Assembly (NCBI GenBank): GCA_049970095.1
Contig: JBMFNP010000001.1
Location: 1 to 64,000 of the forward strand
Source: SKW197 sp049970095
GTDB taxonomy: Archaea; Thermoplasmatota; Thermoplasmata; Lutacidiplasmatales; SKW197
DNA length: 64,000 bases
Direction: 5' to 3'
The translations under genes were made by a program, and so were the position numbers. Below the pieces are notes generated by a model that had not been told where the DNA came from, ran no database searches, and saw nothing but the letters and a program-made list of their open reading frames with translations. Shown one piece after another: positions 43,065-52,900 of this stretch (positions are counted from its first letter, which is position 1; every line of letters starts with the position of its first letter).

Positions 43065-44303
43065 TCAGTGGTTGTTAAATTTTTCTGCAACTGTGGATGG
43101 TGAGATTAAATCAAAAATTCTTTCTGCAATTTCTTCTTTTGTCCCTTTAATTTTCTGGTGTTTTCCATTTCTGTCTAAAACAAGAACCTCTCCGCTATCA
43201 GCACCTACATTCCTCAATTGATTTGCACACACATAATCTATTTTATTCTTAATCAATGCGTCATATGCTTTATTTGCCAGAATTTCTTCATTTTCAGTAG
43301 CCTCTGCCTTAAAGCCCACAATTATTGCATCGCTCTGTTTTCGCAATTCTATTATAACCTTCGGCAGGGGTTTGAGAGTAATTTCTAGCGTGCGATCAGA
43401 AGGGATTTTGCCTTTTTTCATATCTACTCCGAAATCAGAGAGGGCAGCAGGCACAAAGATATACTGAAAATCTTGAATTCTTAATTTTCCCAGTTTCTCC
43501 ATGAGGTCTTCAACAGTGTGAAATCTTGTCACAGGAATATATGGAGGAACCTGGACTTCCATTCTGCCTGCGAGCATCTCTACATCTCCACCACGCTCAA
43601 ATGCAGTTTTTGCAATTGCCATACTCATTTTACCAGTAGAAAGGTTTGTTATTACTCGCATCTCGTCAAGTGGCTCATAGGATGCCCCACCAATCACGAG
43701 GATTTTTTTTCCGAGATAGTCCCGTTTTCCGAGTATTCTTATCACCCATTCAACAATTTCCTCAATTTCTGGGAATTTTGCCTTTGACTCAGCAATTTTG
43801 GGGTTTATAAAGAGTACTCCTAATTTCTCCAGTTTTTTGATATTTTCCTGGAGCACTGTATGTCTGTACATCGTTTCATGCATTGCGGGTACAATCATCA
43901 CAGGGATCCCAGTACCTATGGCAGTTGTAGCAAATGTGGTAACTGGCGTATCATCTATTCCTGATGCAATTTTTGAGATTGTATTGGCAGTTGCGGGTGC
44001 TATCAGGAGGAGGTCAGCACGCGTTTCTCTTGCACCGCAGTACTTCACATGTTCTACCTCACCAGATATTTCTGTAATTACCTTTTCACCTGAAGCAAAA
44101 TGGAGGGCTTTTTCACCGATGATTTCCTGGGCACTTTTTGTCATTACTGGGATCACGGTGGCGCCGTGTCTTATCAGTTCTCTCACAAGTTTTACGGTTT
44201 CTACCGCAGCGATACTTCCAGTAACTCCAAGTATAATCTTCTTACCCGAAAGTTTCTTTGATTTTGTTTCCAGTATGTCTTTTGCGGGATGCAAATCCCT
44301 CAC
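43065..44303 (-). CDS. coaBC: Phosphopantothenoylcysteine decarboxylase/phosphopantothenate-cysteine ligase
   Basis: Bifunctional coenzyme A synthesis enzyme. CoaC flavin half: ILGVTGSIAAVET and the active His in PAMHETMYRH. CoaB half from about residue 200: NLSTGKMSMAIAK and PAALSDFGVDMKKGKI. The frame starts with GTG at 44303, overlapping the M20 stop. A TTG at 44294 gives an N-terminus (HPAKDILETKSKKL) that lines up with my memory of the Methanocaldococcus protein and has GGAG seven bases upstream, so the true start may be there. It lies between the M20 peptidase and trpS genes. Confidence 0.92.
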   Translation of the reverse strand: MRDLHPAKDILETKSKKLSGKKIILGVTGSIAAVETVKLVRELIRHGATVIPVMTKSAQEIIGEKALHFASGEKVITEISGEVEHVKYCGARETRADLLLIAPATANTISKIASGIDDTPVTTFATTAIGTGIPVMIVPAMHETMYRHTVLQENIKKLEKLGVLFINPKIAESKAKFPEIEEIVEWVIRILGKRDYLGKKILVIGGASYEPLDEMRVITNLSTGKMSMAIAKTAFERGGDVEMLAGRMEVQVPPYIPVTRFHTVEDLMEKLGKLRIQDFQYIFVPAALSDFGVDMKKGKIPSDRTLEITLKPLPKVIIELRKQSDAIIVGFKAEATENEEILANKAYDALIKNKIDYVCANQLRNVGADSGEVLVLDRNGKHQKIKGTKEEIAERIFDLISPSTVAEKFNNH

Positions 44304-45367
44304 TCCGGTGCGAATCTAACGGCAATTTTCTTATACATTTCAGAGGCTTTCAGCACATCCTCCAGTTTCACATATTCGTTTACATGATGAGAAACCTCTT
44401 CGTCTCCACAGCCGAAAAGCACTACATTTCTATTCACCTCGTAATACTTTACGAGCTCTGATGTGTACTTCAGCCCGACAAGCTGGGTTTTTGCAATTTC
44501 CAGTGTAGCAGTTATTACTTCGGATTTAGGATCTATTTCAATTGCTGGAAGTTCAAATGTTTTGTTAAGTACAAAATCTTTTTTTGCACTATGCATGTGT
44601 TTGCTTAATGCCTCGTAGATGCTTTTTACAGTGTGAGGGGGAGGAAACCGCACATCAATCATTGCATTGCATCTGTCAGCTACAACATTCACCTTCTCTC
44701 CACCATTAATCATGCCTATGTTTATAGTCACACCACCGAGCTGTGGATGGTCTACTGTATCTTTGAAGGTTTCAAGAGTTCTTAACACTTTCATCATTTT
44801 CAATATTGCATTTTCGCCCAGATGTGGCATTGCACCATGTGCAGCCTTTCCAAAGGTTTCTACCTGCAGGAACATGAGCCCTTTCTCTGCATAACCCACA
44901 TTCAGGTTTGTGGGTTCCCCAATCACAATAATGGGTGCGTTTCTTATGGCTTTTGCCCTGGAAAGCGAAGAAGCTCCCCGCATTGTAGTCTCTTCATCAG
45001 TGGTCAGCGCAATGGAGAAAGGAATTTTGCGCTTTACCAGTTCACTTGCGGCATTTAGCATTGCAGTGACCGAACCCTTCATGTCTGCAGCACCTCGCCC
45101 ATATATTTTTCCATCTGCTGTCTGTGCCTGTGCGTATGTCCAGAATTCTCCAATCGGGCATGTATCCAGATGCCCTGCAAAAACAGCACCACCCTCACCA
45201 AACTCAGCCAGAATTGCGGGTGAGCTGTCATCCCCGTACTCCGTAATTTTCATGTTCAGGGGTTTCAGGTAATCCACAACATACCTAACAATATCCGCTT
45301 TCTCTTCTTCAAGATATGACTTGAATTTAATCAGGTCTGCCAGAGTCTCAGTAATTTGTTTTCTCAT
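44300..45367 (-). CDS. M20-family metallopeptidase (ArgE/DapE/LysK type)
   Basis: Zinc amidohydrolase of the deacetylase/desuccinylase group, 355 residues. Metal-site motifs: FAGHLDTCP, YGRGAADMKGSV, TTDEETTMRGA, IGEPTNLNVG and a late FGCGDEEVSHHVNEYV. It could act in lysine or arginine biosynthesis (N-acetyl-lysine, acetylornithine or succinyl-diaminopimelate), but no other gene of those paths is here. A TTG start at 45385 was set aside for the ATG at 45367, which has a TTTTAATTAAC box about 28 bases upstream. Confidence 0.88.
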   Translation of the reverse strand: MRKQITETLADLIKFKSYLEEEKADIVRYVVDYLKPLNMKITEYGDDSSPAILAEFGEGGAVFAGHLDTCPIGEFWTYAQAQTADGKIYGRGAADMKGSVTAMLNAASELVKRKIPFSIALTTDEETTMRGASSLSRAKAIRNAPIIVIGEPTNLNVGYAEKGLMFLQVETFGKAAHGAMPHLGENAILKMMKVLRTLETFKDTVDHPQLGGVTINIGMINGGEKVNVVADRCNAMIDVRFPPPHTVKSIYEALSKHMHSAKKDFVLNKTFELPAIEIDPKSEVITATLEIAKTQLVGLKYTSELVKYYEVNRNVVLFGCGDEEVSHHVNEYVKLEDVLKASEMYKKIAVRFAPE

Positions 45368-45389
45368 GCTTGACCAATAATACAAGTAG

Positions 45390-45464
45390 TTAATTAAAAC
45401 TTTTGAAGGGTGCGGGGAGGCGATTTAAACTGAAAAATTTGGAAACAGTTAACCTAATATAATT
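45390..45464. promoter_or_regulatory. Divergent promoters of the M20 gene and purD
   Basis: TAATTAAAAC (read on minus as TTTTAATTA, near 45390-45400) lies about 28 bases before the M20 ATG. CTAATATAATTTT (45452-45464) lies about 27 bases before purD. Both distances fit leaderless archaeal transcripts. Confidence 0.5.
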
Positions 45465-45483
45465 TTCCTCTATTCTTTTATTT

Positions 45484-46821
45484 ATGAAAGCAAAGGTCCT
45501 GGTTATTGGTGGCGGAGGCAGGGAACACGCAATTGCAAGGGCACTTGTGTCCTCCGGTGCAAGGATCTATACTGTGATGCGGAACAGGAACCCTGGGATT
45601 TCAAGGATTTCTGAAAAAATAAAAGTGACGAAGGAAACTGAAATTTCTGCAGTGTGTGAATTTGCAAAAGAAAATGGTGTGGATATTGCAGTTTGTGGTC
45701 CTGAAGAACCTCTCGTGAATGGAATTGCAGATGCACTGGAGAAATTGGGAATTCCGTGTGTAGGCCCCCACAGCCGGGCAGCTATGATTGAAGGCTCCAA
45801 GATGTTTGCAAGGGAACTAATGAAAAAACACGCTATACCTGGTGCAGTAAGATTCAGGGTTGTTGGGAACATAGAGGATGCAAGATGTGCATTTGATGAA
45901 TACGAAAACAATTTTGTGATCAAACCCATTGGACTTACTGGCGGTAAAGGCGTAAAGGTGATGGGCGAACATCTGAAGGATGTGGGTGAGGCAATGGCGT
46001 ATGTAAAGGAGATAATTGAAAAAAAGATAGGAAATAGCCAGAATGTGCTCATTGAGGAAAAACTTGAGGGAGAGGAGTTTACATTGCAGGCATTTGTCAA
46101 TGAAAAGACGGTGTGTTTTTCTCCGCCAGTTCAGGATCACAAACGGCTCTATGAAGGTGATTGCGGACCAAACACAGGTGGTATGGGCTCATATTCATGC
46201 GAGAATTTCCTGCTGCCCTTTCTTACTGAGGAGGACCTAACAATGGCTAGGGAGATTATAATAAAAACAGTGGCTGCGCTTAAGAAAGAGGGAACACAAT
46301 ACCGCGGTTTTCTCTATGGACAGTTCATGGTGGCAGCAGATGGTGTGCATGTAATTGAGTTTAACTGCAGGCTAGGTGACCCCGAAGCAATGAATATCCT
46401 CACGCTGATAACTTCAAATTTTACAGAACTCTGCTATAAGATTGCAAACGGAGAGCATTTGCCAGCACCAGAATTCAAGCGTCTGGCTACAGTCTGCAAG
46501 TATGTGGTACCAGAAGGTTATGGTATAAACCCAAGGAGGGGAGAGGAAATAAGAATTGAGGAAGAAGGAATTCTAAAATCTGGTTGTGTTCCATATTATG
46601 CAATGGTTGATGAGATAGACGGTAAAATTTATACAACAACATCAAGAAGCGTGGGGATTGTGGGTGCTGCACCCACTTTAAGTGAGGCAGAACAAATTAC
46701 TGAGAAGGCGCTGGCGTTTATAAGTGGGAAAGTGTATGTCAGGCATGATATCGGCAAACCAGAAGTGATTGAGAAAAGAATAAATCACATGAAAGCACTG
46801 CGCTCTATGCACTCTTCGTAA
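45484..46821 (+). CDS. purD: Phosphoribosylamine-glycine ligase (GAR synthetase)
   Basis: Second step of purine synthesis. It has the N-terminal VIGGGGREHAIA, GPEEPLVNGIAD, the ATP-grasp loop IKPIGLTGGKGVKVM, the QDHKRLYEGDCGPNTGGMG active-site stretch, and the Glu/Asn metal site VIEFNCRLGDPE. 445 residues, normal length. It is monocistronic and ends with a 17-base overlap with the minus-strand pilin-like gene. Confidence 0.94.
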   Translation: MKAKVLVIGGGGREHAIARALVSSGARIYTVMRNRNPGISRISEKIKVTKETEISAVCEFAKENGVDIAVCGPEEPLVNGIADALEKLGIPCVGPHSRAAMIEGSKMFARELMKKHAIPGAVRFRVVGNIEDARCAFDEYENNFVIKPIGLTGGKGVKVMGEHLKDVGEAMAYVKEIIEKKIGNSQNVLIEEKLEGEEFTLQAFVNEKTVCFSPPVQDHKRLYEGDCGPNTGGMGSYSCENFLLPFLTEEDLTMAREIIIKTVAALKKEGTQYRGFLYGQFMVAADGVHVIEFNCRLGDPEAMNILTLITSNFTELCYKIANGEHLPAPEFKRLATVCKYVVPEGYGINPRRGEEIRIEEEGILKSGCVPYYAMVDEIDGKIYTTTSRSVGIVGAAPTLSEAEQITEKALAFISGKVYVRHDIGKPEVIEKRINHMKALRSMHSS

Positions 46822-47284
46822 TTTCTACATATATTCCAACACCAGGATTATATTTGCATGTAAGTGTAAGTGTGTGTAAGCCCCTTCCGAGTTGGAAGGT
46901 GTCATTTTTATCAGAACACATTCTTACATTCGGGTTTGTGATTATTATTTTTCCTTCCCCTGCGCTTGTAAGCTTATAAATGATGGAAGTAGTTGTGGTT
47001 GTTTGGGTGATTGGACCCCCAATTTTTATGTACTCAATTTTTGTGAAAAAACCTTCATTAATATGGAGTGTGACTTCGTCAGAACTATTAAGAGTACCGA
47101 GATACACCTTTTTCACGCTGTTTGCAAGTATATTTAGTTCATTTCGGAGTTGTTGTTCTGTGTTGAATTTATCGTATGAAAAAAACGCTCCGAAAATTAA
47201 GGGTATGGAAATACCTAAAACTACCGCAATTATTGTCAATTGTAAAGGGAGACCTTCTAAACCCTTATAATCCCAGGCAAACAT
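46805..47284 (-). CDS. Pilin-like secreted protein 1
   Basis: 159 residues. A short positive N-terminus (FAWDYKGLEGLPLQL) precedes one hydrophobic helix (TIIAVVLGISIPLIFGAFF) and a beta-type domain with two Cys near the end. The N-terminal K-G-x-E-G-L-P-L motif is shared with the next gene and looks like the processing region of type IV prepilin-like (class III signal) proteins, although the Glu is nearer to the Gly than in classic archaeal pilins. No pilus motor or prepilin peptidase genes are in the window. Confidence 0.6.
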   Translation of the reverse strand: MFAWDYKGLEGLPLQLTIIAVVLGISIPLIFGAFFSYDKFNTEQQLRNELNILANSVKKVYLGTLNSSDEVTLHINEGFFTKIEYIKIGGPITQTTTTTSIIYKLTSAGEGKIIITNPNVRMCSDKNDTFQLGRGLHTLTLTCKYNPGVGIYVEITKSA

Positions 47285-47285
47285 A

Positions 47286-47312
47286 CAAAAACCAAAATAA
47301 AAAAAGAGTTAA
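47286..47312 (-). terminator. T-rich terminator of pilin-like 2 overlapping the promoter of pilin-like 1
   Basis: On the minus strand, CTCTTTTTTTATTTTGG lies between the two pilin-like genes and can end the upstream gene. The adjoining TTATTTAACT box is about 24 bases before the ATG of the downstream gene. Confidence 0.45.
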
Positions 47313-47320
47313 ATAACTTT

Positions 47321-47737
47321 TTAGTCGTGCACTGTTATAAGGCCCTGAACAATCTTCATGGTGGTACCTGTGTACTGGGCAGTCACCTTTATTTCTCCGG
47401 TATGCACATTCATTGGAAGTGTCGGGGTCACATCAAACGCTGCCTGTCCGTTCTTGTCTGTAAGTTTCTTTTGATCCACGCCACAGCCCTCAAGGTGTAT
47501 TTCTACACCCTCCAGTACTTTTCCGTTCACATCATAGGCTGTTACTGTTACTGTAACGGTGTTTCCCACTGTCAGGTCTGTATTGTCAATAGAGATATGG
47601 TCCAGTTCTGGTTTCTTTACCATGTACATCCAGCCGACAAGAATGGCAATGCCGACCGCTGCAATGATCACCATGATTATTAGGTACAGCGGAAGTCCCT
47701 CAAGTGCGCCTTTCCTGTTTACTTTGTATCGCCTCAT
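47321..47737 (-). CDS. Pilin-like secreted protein 2 with an Ig-like domain
   Basis: About 138 residues. It begins MRRYKVNRKGALEGLPLYL, then a membrane helix (IIMVIIAAVGIAILVG), and ends in a bacterial-Ig-like beta domain (DLTVGNTVTVTVTAYD, a Cys, DKNGQAAFDVTP). KGxxEGLPL is shared with its neighbour. An in-frame start 36 bases upstream was set aside in favour of the ATG with GGTGAT before it. It probably assembles at or is tethered to the outer membrane face. Confidence 0.6.
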   Translation of the reverse strand: MRRYKVNRKGALEGLPLYLIIMVIIAAVGIAILVGWMYMVKKPELDHISIDNTDLTVGNTVTVTVTAYDVNGKVLEGVEIHLEGCGVDQKKLTDKNGQAAFDVTPTLPMNVHTGEIKVTAQYTGTTMKIVQGLITVHD

Positions 47738-47848
47738 ATTTTTTATCACCGTCCAATATATGGCATTTGTCATATTTAAGTTTTGTGGGGTATTGAGAAT
47801 TCAACCTGAAATTAACGACAGTATATCGTTTATATATGCTACCAGAAA

Positions 47849-47858
47849 ACCTTAAAAT
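47849..47858 (+). promoter_or_regulatory. TATA box of aspS
   Basis: CCTTAAAATC is centred about 25 bases before the aspS ATG; a second AT-rich box, TTTATATATG, lies 20 bases further upstream. Confidence 0.45.
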
Positions 47859-47878
47859 CTAATAGCATATGGGGTTAT

Positions 47879-49192
47879 ATGTGGTATGTATATAGCAGTG
47901 AAATCATTCCAGAAATGGAAGGGCAGGAAGTAAAGGTTGCTGGCTGGATCGAAGAGATAAGAAATTTGGGGAGCATTGCCTTTCTTATATTGAGGGACCG
48001 CAAGGGCAGAGTCCAGTTAACTGCACTCAAGAAGGAAATGGGGAAAGAAAAATTCTTAGAGTTAGCAGGGCTTCCAAGAGAGAGTGTTATTGAGGTTACT
48101 GGAAAAGTTCAGAGAAGCAATGAAGCAAGAGCTGGATTTGAGATTATTCCAAAGAATTACCGTGTGCTTTCAACCGCAAAAACACCCCTGCCACTAGGAG
48201 TGGTAGATAAAGTGAATGCAGAACTGGACACCCGATTAGATAACCGTTTCATAGACCTGAGAAAGGATGATGTGCGCGCAATTTTTTTAATTAGAAATCT
48301 GGTATGTGCAGGCATGCGAAAGTATTTTTTTGAAAATGGATATATTGAGGTGCATACGCCAAAAATTGTTTTTGCAGGTGCAGAAGGTGGAGCTACCTTG
48401 TTTGAAATAGAATACTTCGGGAGAAAAGCATATCTTGCCCAGAGCCCTCAACTATACAAACAAATGCTAATGGCTACAGGTCTGGACAGGATCTATGAAA
48501 TTGCTCCCGCTTTTCGTGCGGAACCCTCAGATACAGTTAGACATCTCTCTGAGTTTATATCGCTTGATGTGGAAATTGCATATATCCAGGATTCTGGAGA
48601 TGTAATGCGTGCATTAGAAAACCTGATAGCCAGCACACTCTCATTTGTTGCTGAACACGGGAGGAGAGAACTTGAGAAACTCAGATGTAATGTGAAGGTT
48701 CCAAGTGTTCCATTCAGGAAAATTACCCACAGGGAATGTCTTGAAATACTTAAATCACTGGGTTGGAATGGAGGAAATACTGTAGATACAGAAGGAGAAA
48801 AACTTCTAGGCGATTATGTATTGAAAAATTATGGAGAGGAATTTTTCTTCATAACAGAGTTCCCTACTGAGGTAAAGAGAGGAACTTTCTATGCGATGAG
48901 GAAAGATGAGAATCCAGAACTGACAGCGTATTTTGATCTTGAGTACAAGGGACAGGAACTAGTGTCTGGAGGTCAGCGAGAGCACAGATATGAAAAACTT
49001 GTTGCTCAGATGGCTGAAAACGGAATAAATATTTCTACATTTGAGCCCTACTTGAAAGCGTTCAGATACGGAATGCCCCCACATGGTGGCTTCGGTTTGG
49101 GTATAGATAGATTTGTGCAGAAAATGCTGAATCTTGGGAACATAAGGGAAGCTGTGCTTTTCCCGAGAGATAGGGTGAGAGTGACACCTTAA
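47879..49192 (+). CDS. aspS: Aspartyl-tRNA synthetase (archaeal type)
   Basis: Class IIb synthetase with an N-terminal OB-fold (VKVAGWIEEIRNLG, residues 18-31), motif 2 FRAEPSDTVRHLSEF, and motif 3 in GMPPHGGFGLGIDRF. 437 residues, the archaeal/eukaryotic size. It may be discriminating or non-discriminating (charging tRNA-Asn as well); the presence of gatCAB elsewhere in the genome would decide this. The gene is monocistronic and overlaps the HAD gene end by four bases. Confidence 0.94.
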   Translation: MWYVYSSEIIPEMEGQEVKVAGWIEEIRNLGSIAFLILRDRKGRVQLTALKKEMGKEKFLELAGLPRESVIEVTGKVQRSNEARAGFEIIPKNYRVLSTAKTPLPLGVVDKVNAELDTRLDNRFIDLRKDDVRAIFLIRNLVCAGMRKYFFENGYIEVHTPKIVFAGAEGGATLFEIEYFGRKAYLAQSPQLYKQMLMATGLDRIYEIAPAFRAEPSDTVRHLSEFISLDVEIAYIQDSGDVMRALENLIASTLSFVAEHGRRELEKLRCNVKVPSVPFRKITHRECLEILKSLGWNGGNTVDTEGEKLLGDYVLKNYGEEFFFITEFPTEVKRGTFYAMRKDENPELTAYFDLEYKGQELVSGGQREHRYEKLVAQMAENGINISTFEPYLKAFRYGMPPHGGFGLGIDRFVQKMLNLGNIREAVLFPRDRVRVTP

Positions 49193-49839
49193 ATTAGTGG
49201 TTCCAGAACAGGTATCAGGGCTTTCATATCAGTACTTTTTACCACAAGATCCGCATCCCTGCACACTTCTTCGTCCACCGGAGAAAATGCTATTCCATAC
49301 CCGGAAACTCTGAACATCTGACAGTCTATGAAACTGTTACCAATGGAAATGATTTCCGATTTTCTAATGTTAAGGCGCCTTGCAATTTCTTTAACAGCCA
49401 CATCCTTTTCTAGAAGCTTTACCCTGAGAATCCCTCTACCTGTAAGGAATCCGTTCTTATCTGTTTCCAATCCGTTTGCAAGCACCTCATGAATTCCAAG
49501 TGCTCTACCCACCCGATTTGCAAGCAAATCAATACCACCACTTGCTATTGCAATGTACACCTTTTCTTTCCTCAAAAAATCAAAGAGCTCTGTTGCACCT
49601 TTTTTCAGGGGCACTTTTGATAGAATTTCCTCTATCTCAGAAATGTGAATTCTCCCTTTTTTTGATAGCCAGAGAGATATATCCCTTCTCATGAATTCCT
49701 CATCGTCAATAATCCCATTCAAAAATTGATTTAGTGCCTGGTCATTGTTCACAGAGTAATGTTTGTGTACCCAAGACCATGAACTCTCAATATCTACGAG
49801 CGTACCGTCCAGGTCAAAAATGAGCAGGCGGTAGACCAT
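49189..49839 (-). CDS. HAD-superfamily phosphatase (SerB-like)
   Basis: 216 residues with HAD motif I DLDGTLVD near residue 9, motif II AIASGG, and a motif IV-type IGNSFID in place of GDGxND. The cap and overall layout resemble phosphoserine phosphatase, so serine biosynthesis is a candidate role, but other small phosphoesters are possible. No ser genes are adjacent. Confidence 0.8.
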   Translation of the reverse strand: MVYRLLIFDLDGTLVDIESSWSWVHKHYSVNNDQALNQFLNGIIDDEEFMRRDISLWLSKKGRIHISEIEEILSKVPLKKGATELFDFLRKEKVYIAIASGGIDLLANRVGRALGIHEVLANGLETDKNGFLTGRGILRVKLLEKDVAVKEIARRLNIRKSEIISIGNSFIDCQMFRVSGYGIAFSPVDEEVCRDADLVVKSTDMKALIPVLEPLI

Positions 49840-49854
49840 ATAGCCACCAAACCT

Positions 49855-49877
49855 AAATTAAAATAAAATAAAAAGAG
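49855..49877 (-). terminator. T-rich terminator of the PKD surface-protein gene
   Basis: On the minus strand CTTTTTATTTTATTTTAATTT follows the stop codon after about 25 bases. Confidence 0.5.
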
Positions 49878-49901
49878 ATTTTTTGTGTTTTTATATTGTT
49901 T

Positions 49902-52900
49902 TTATTTTTTCTTCTCTTTTTTCTCTTCCTTTGTTTCTTTTTCTGGCTTTTTCTTCTTAATCTTTTCCTCTTCTTCCTCTTCACCGCCTTTCCGTCTCTT
50001 GCTGACTATGTAAATTACCAGTAGGGCGATTACTACAGCTGCAATACCTCCGCCGTACATTGCGTAGGTTTTCCATGCTGCCTCGTTTACTGTAATCTCT
50101 TTCTTCATCCCATTGTTATCTGTATAGGTGTAGTACTCCTGAGCAGAATAAACACTTACATTGAGGCTGAAAGTTCCCGCAGTGTCAGGAGTCCATCTGA
50201 ATTCCACAGTCATTGTTTCATTATATTTAAGGGCGGTACCGTTGGGGTATGTGAATGTTGTGATGTTGCCCACTTCCCTTGCATCACCAGCACTTGAAAT
50301 CAGCGTGAATGAAAGGTAATTGATGACTGCACTGGAGTTTTCACCACCAATGTTTTTGATTTCCACTTTGATTGTGCACTGAGTGCCCACTTCAAATTTA
50401 TCTGGCAAAGTTACATTCGTGATTTCTAAGTCAGGCCTCGCGCTGGTGTTCAGCCGCACATTCAGAACCACAGTAGTATTTTTTGAATTACCAGCAATAT
50501 CCCAAACCGTTAGGGTGATGTTCCAGTCGCCAGGTTCCAAGCCATTTTCAATGAAGTATGTGGTATTGTTTGATTCATTCTGGAGGAAAATTTGACCCTT
50601 CTTTTCAACCGTCCAGTTGTATTTTACAATAGTTCCTCCATGTGGATCATAGGACTCATTTGCTTTCAATGTGAGATTTGTCTTTTCAATCACACTCGTG
50701 GTTTCTGTGTTTTCTGCGTCATACACCTTGATTACTGGTTCAGGTGCCTCAGTGTCATTTACAATCACTGTAATCGTAGTGTTTGCCCAGTTACCTGCAA
50801 TATCTGTCACATTCAGTGTCACATTGTAAATCCAGCATCCCTTTACTGTCACTGTCCTACCAGATATATTGAAGGTGGTAATATTTACATAGTTTGCTCC
50901 TCCAACAAATGTATGGGAAATGTTGTAAAGGCGATTATCCATGGTCTCAGTAACCGTGGTGTTATCACCAAAGTCCCATGCCCAACTCCTTATTGTTCCG
51001 TTTCTGTCGCTTCCTGTTATGCTGTCTGAGGAGTAAGAGCCGTTGAACACTACCGGTGTGGTTACATTCGTAAATACATAGGTTGTGTTGTTGCCATTTG
51101 CATTAATCACTGCCAAAGGCACAACGCCATCCACATGTAGCGTCATGTTAGTTGTGTTTGTCTGCCCACCACTTCCGAGCACCGTGAGTTTTACTGTAAT
51201 TCTCTCCCCTGCTTTTGTGTAGGTGTGGTTGATGGTAATATTCTCTGTTGAGGTTACTGTGCCATCACCGAAATCCCATGTGTATTTTGTAATATTGCCA
51301 ACAGGAATTATGGAATTCTGGGCACTGAAAGTCACATTTTCATTTGCCTTCACGATTACAGTATAGTTTTCGTATGTAGCATTTATGATATTGTAATCTC
51401 CCCATTCTTCCGCAGTTACATTGATCACTGGCTTTACCTCGGAGAACTTCTCAAACTCCATTCTTGCAGAAGCATAAGTGTAGCCACTCCCTGTTTTTGG
51501 ATCTATTTCAAATTTTTGCCAGTTGTTTATAGGCCAGAGGTCAACAAAACCTCTGTCAAATGTGTGATCCGTAAGTACATATCCAGGTGGCAAAGTAATC
51601 TGGTATTTGTAGTCGGAAAATACACTGTCGTAGAGAAAACCAAAGTTGCATTCGTAAGCATCACTTGTGTTTATTGTAGCATCCGAGTGGAATGTATAGG
51701 TGTAATTTATGTATATGGGTGCATCGGTGGTGACATCAATAGGATTGCTTGTGTTTGTTATACCTGTATCCTTCACACTCACACTGAAGCCAGATATATT
51801 TGTGAAACTAGTAGCATTTATTTCAAATCCGAACTGGTTAGGGACATATAGAGGTCCTGCCTTTGCTAGATACTCTTTGAATGCATCCATTTCTGTCTGG
51901 CTCACCTTGAAATCTCTGTTTCCAAATGTGAAATCAATCTGGAGTCTAAGAATGCCTGTATCTGCCAGTTCCAGCCACGGAAACGAATAATGTGGGTAAA
52001 TTTTTGCCTTTGTGGTTGCAGTAAAATTGTTCATATCAGTGAGGTTGAGTTCAGTCAATATTTCTCCTTTGGTTACCTGCTTTACTTTTGCATCCTTGAT
52101 CTGGAGGATTCCGCTACTTACACTCACACTCTTGTTAATGTATGTGGTGTAACCCTCAGAAGCAACAATCAGCACAAAGTTACCTGGATATGCACCGATT
52201 TCAAAGTATGGTGTGTTTTCAAATTCTCTTGTGAAAGCTTTAAGTGTGTTCTGGTCAATGAGGATTACCGTAGTATGTTTTGCATCTGTGATTATGTTGC
52301 CTTCCATATCCCTAAGCACACCTTTAATGAAGGTTTTATACAGTGTAATGTTTATATCAATTCCACCGTTCTCTGGCAGTGTCACTGTCACATTGTAGGT
52401 TGGAGAGTACTGCGGATATTCTACGATGAGGTTATATGTTCCTGGATAGAATGAGATGTTAAATCCCTGCACTTTCGGGTCGGTAACATTCACATCATTG
52501 GGCAGCGGGATCCCATAACTTCTCGTTTCCTCACTGTACTTGTGTGCAATGTCCACAATTTTAACTGTAGCGTTGGTAGTGAAATCCCCGCCAGTTGCAA
52601 GCCGAATTGTGCCATTAACATACGCGTTCACATCCTTTTTCTCAGTTGTGAGTTCCTTCTCTACATTTTGTGTGAATACACCAAAGGGCTCAGTTTCTGT
52701 GTAAAGGAAAACTTCATTAATTTTCTTTTGCGAATCCATCACCAGTTTATAGTAACCTGGGGATGCTGAGAAGATAAAGAAACCACCAGTCCTCGTGGTC
52801 GTGGTGCTTGTCACCTCTCCTTTTGCAAAAGAGTAGAGCTTGACTGTAAGTCCTTCTGGTGCAAAATCCCCATCAGTTGTGTACACGGTGCCAGATATTG

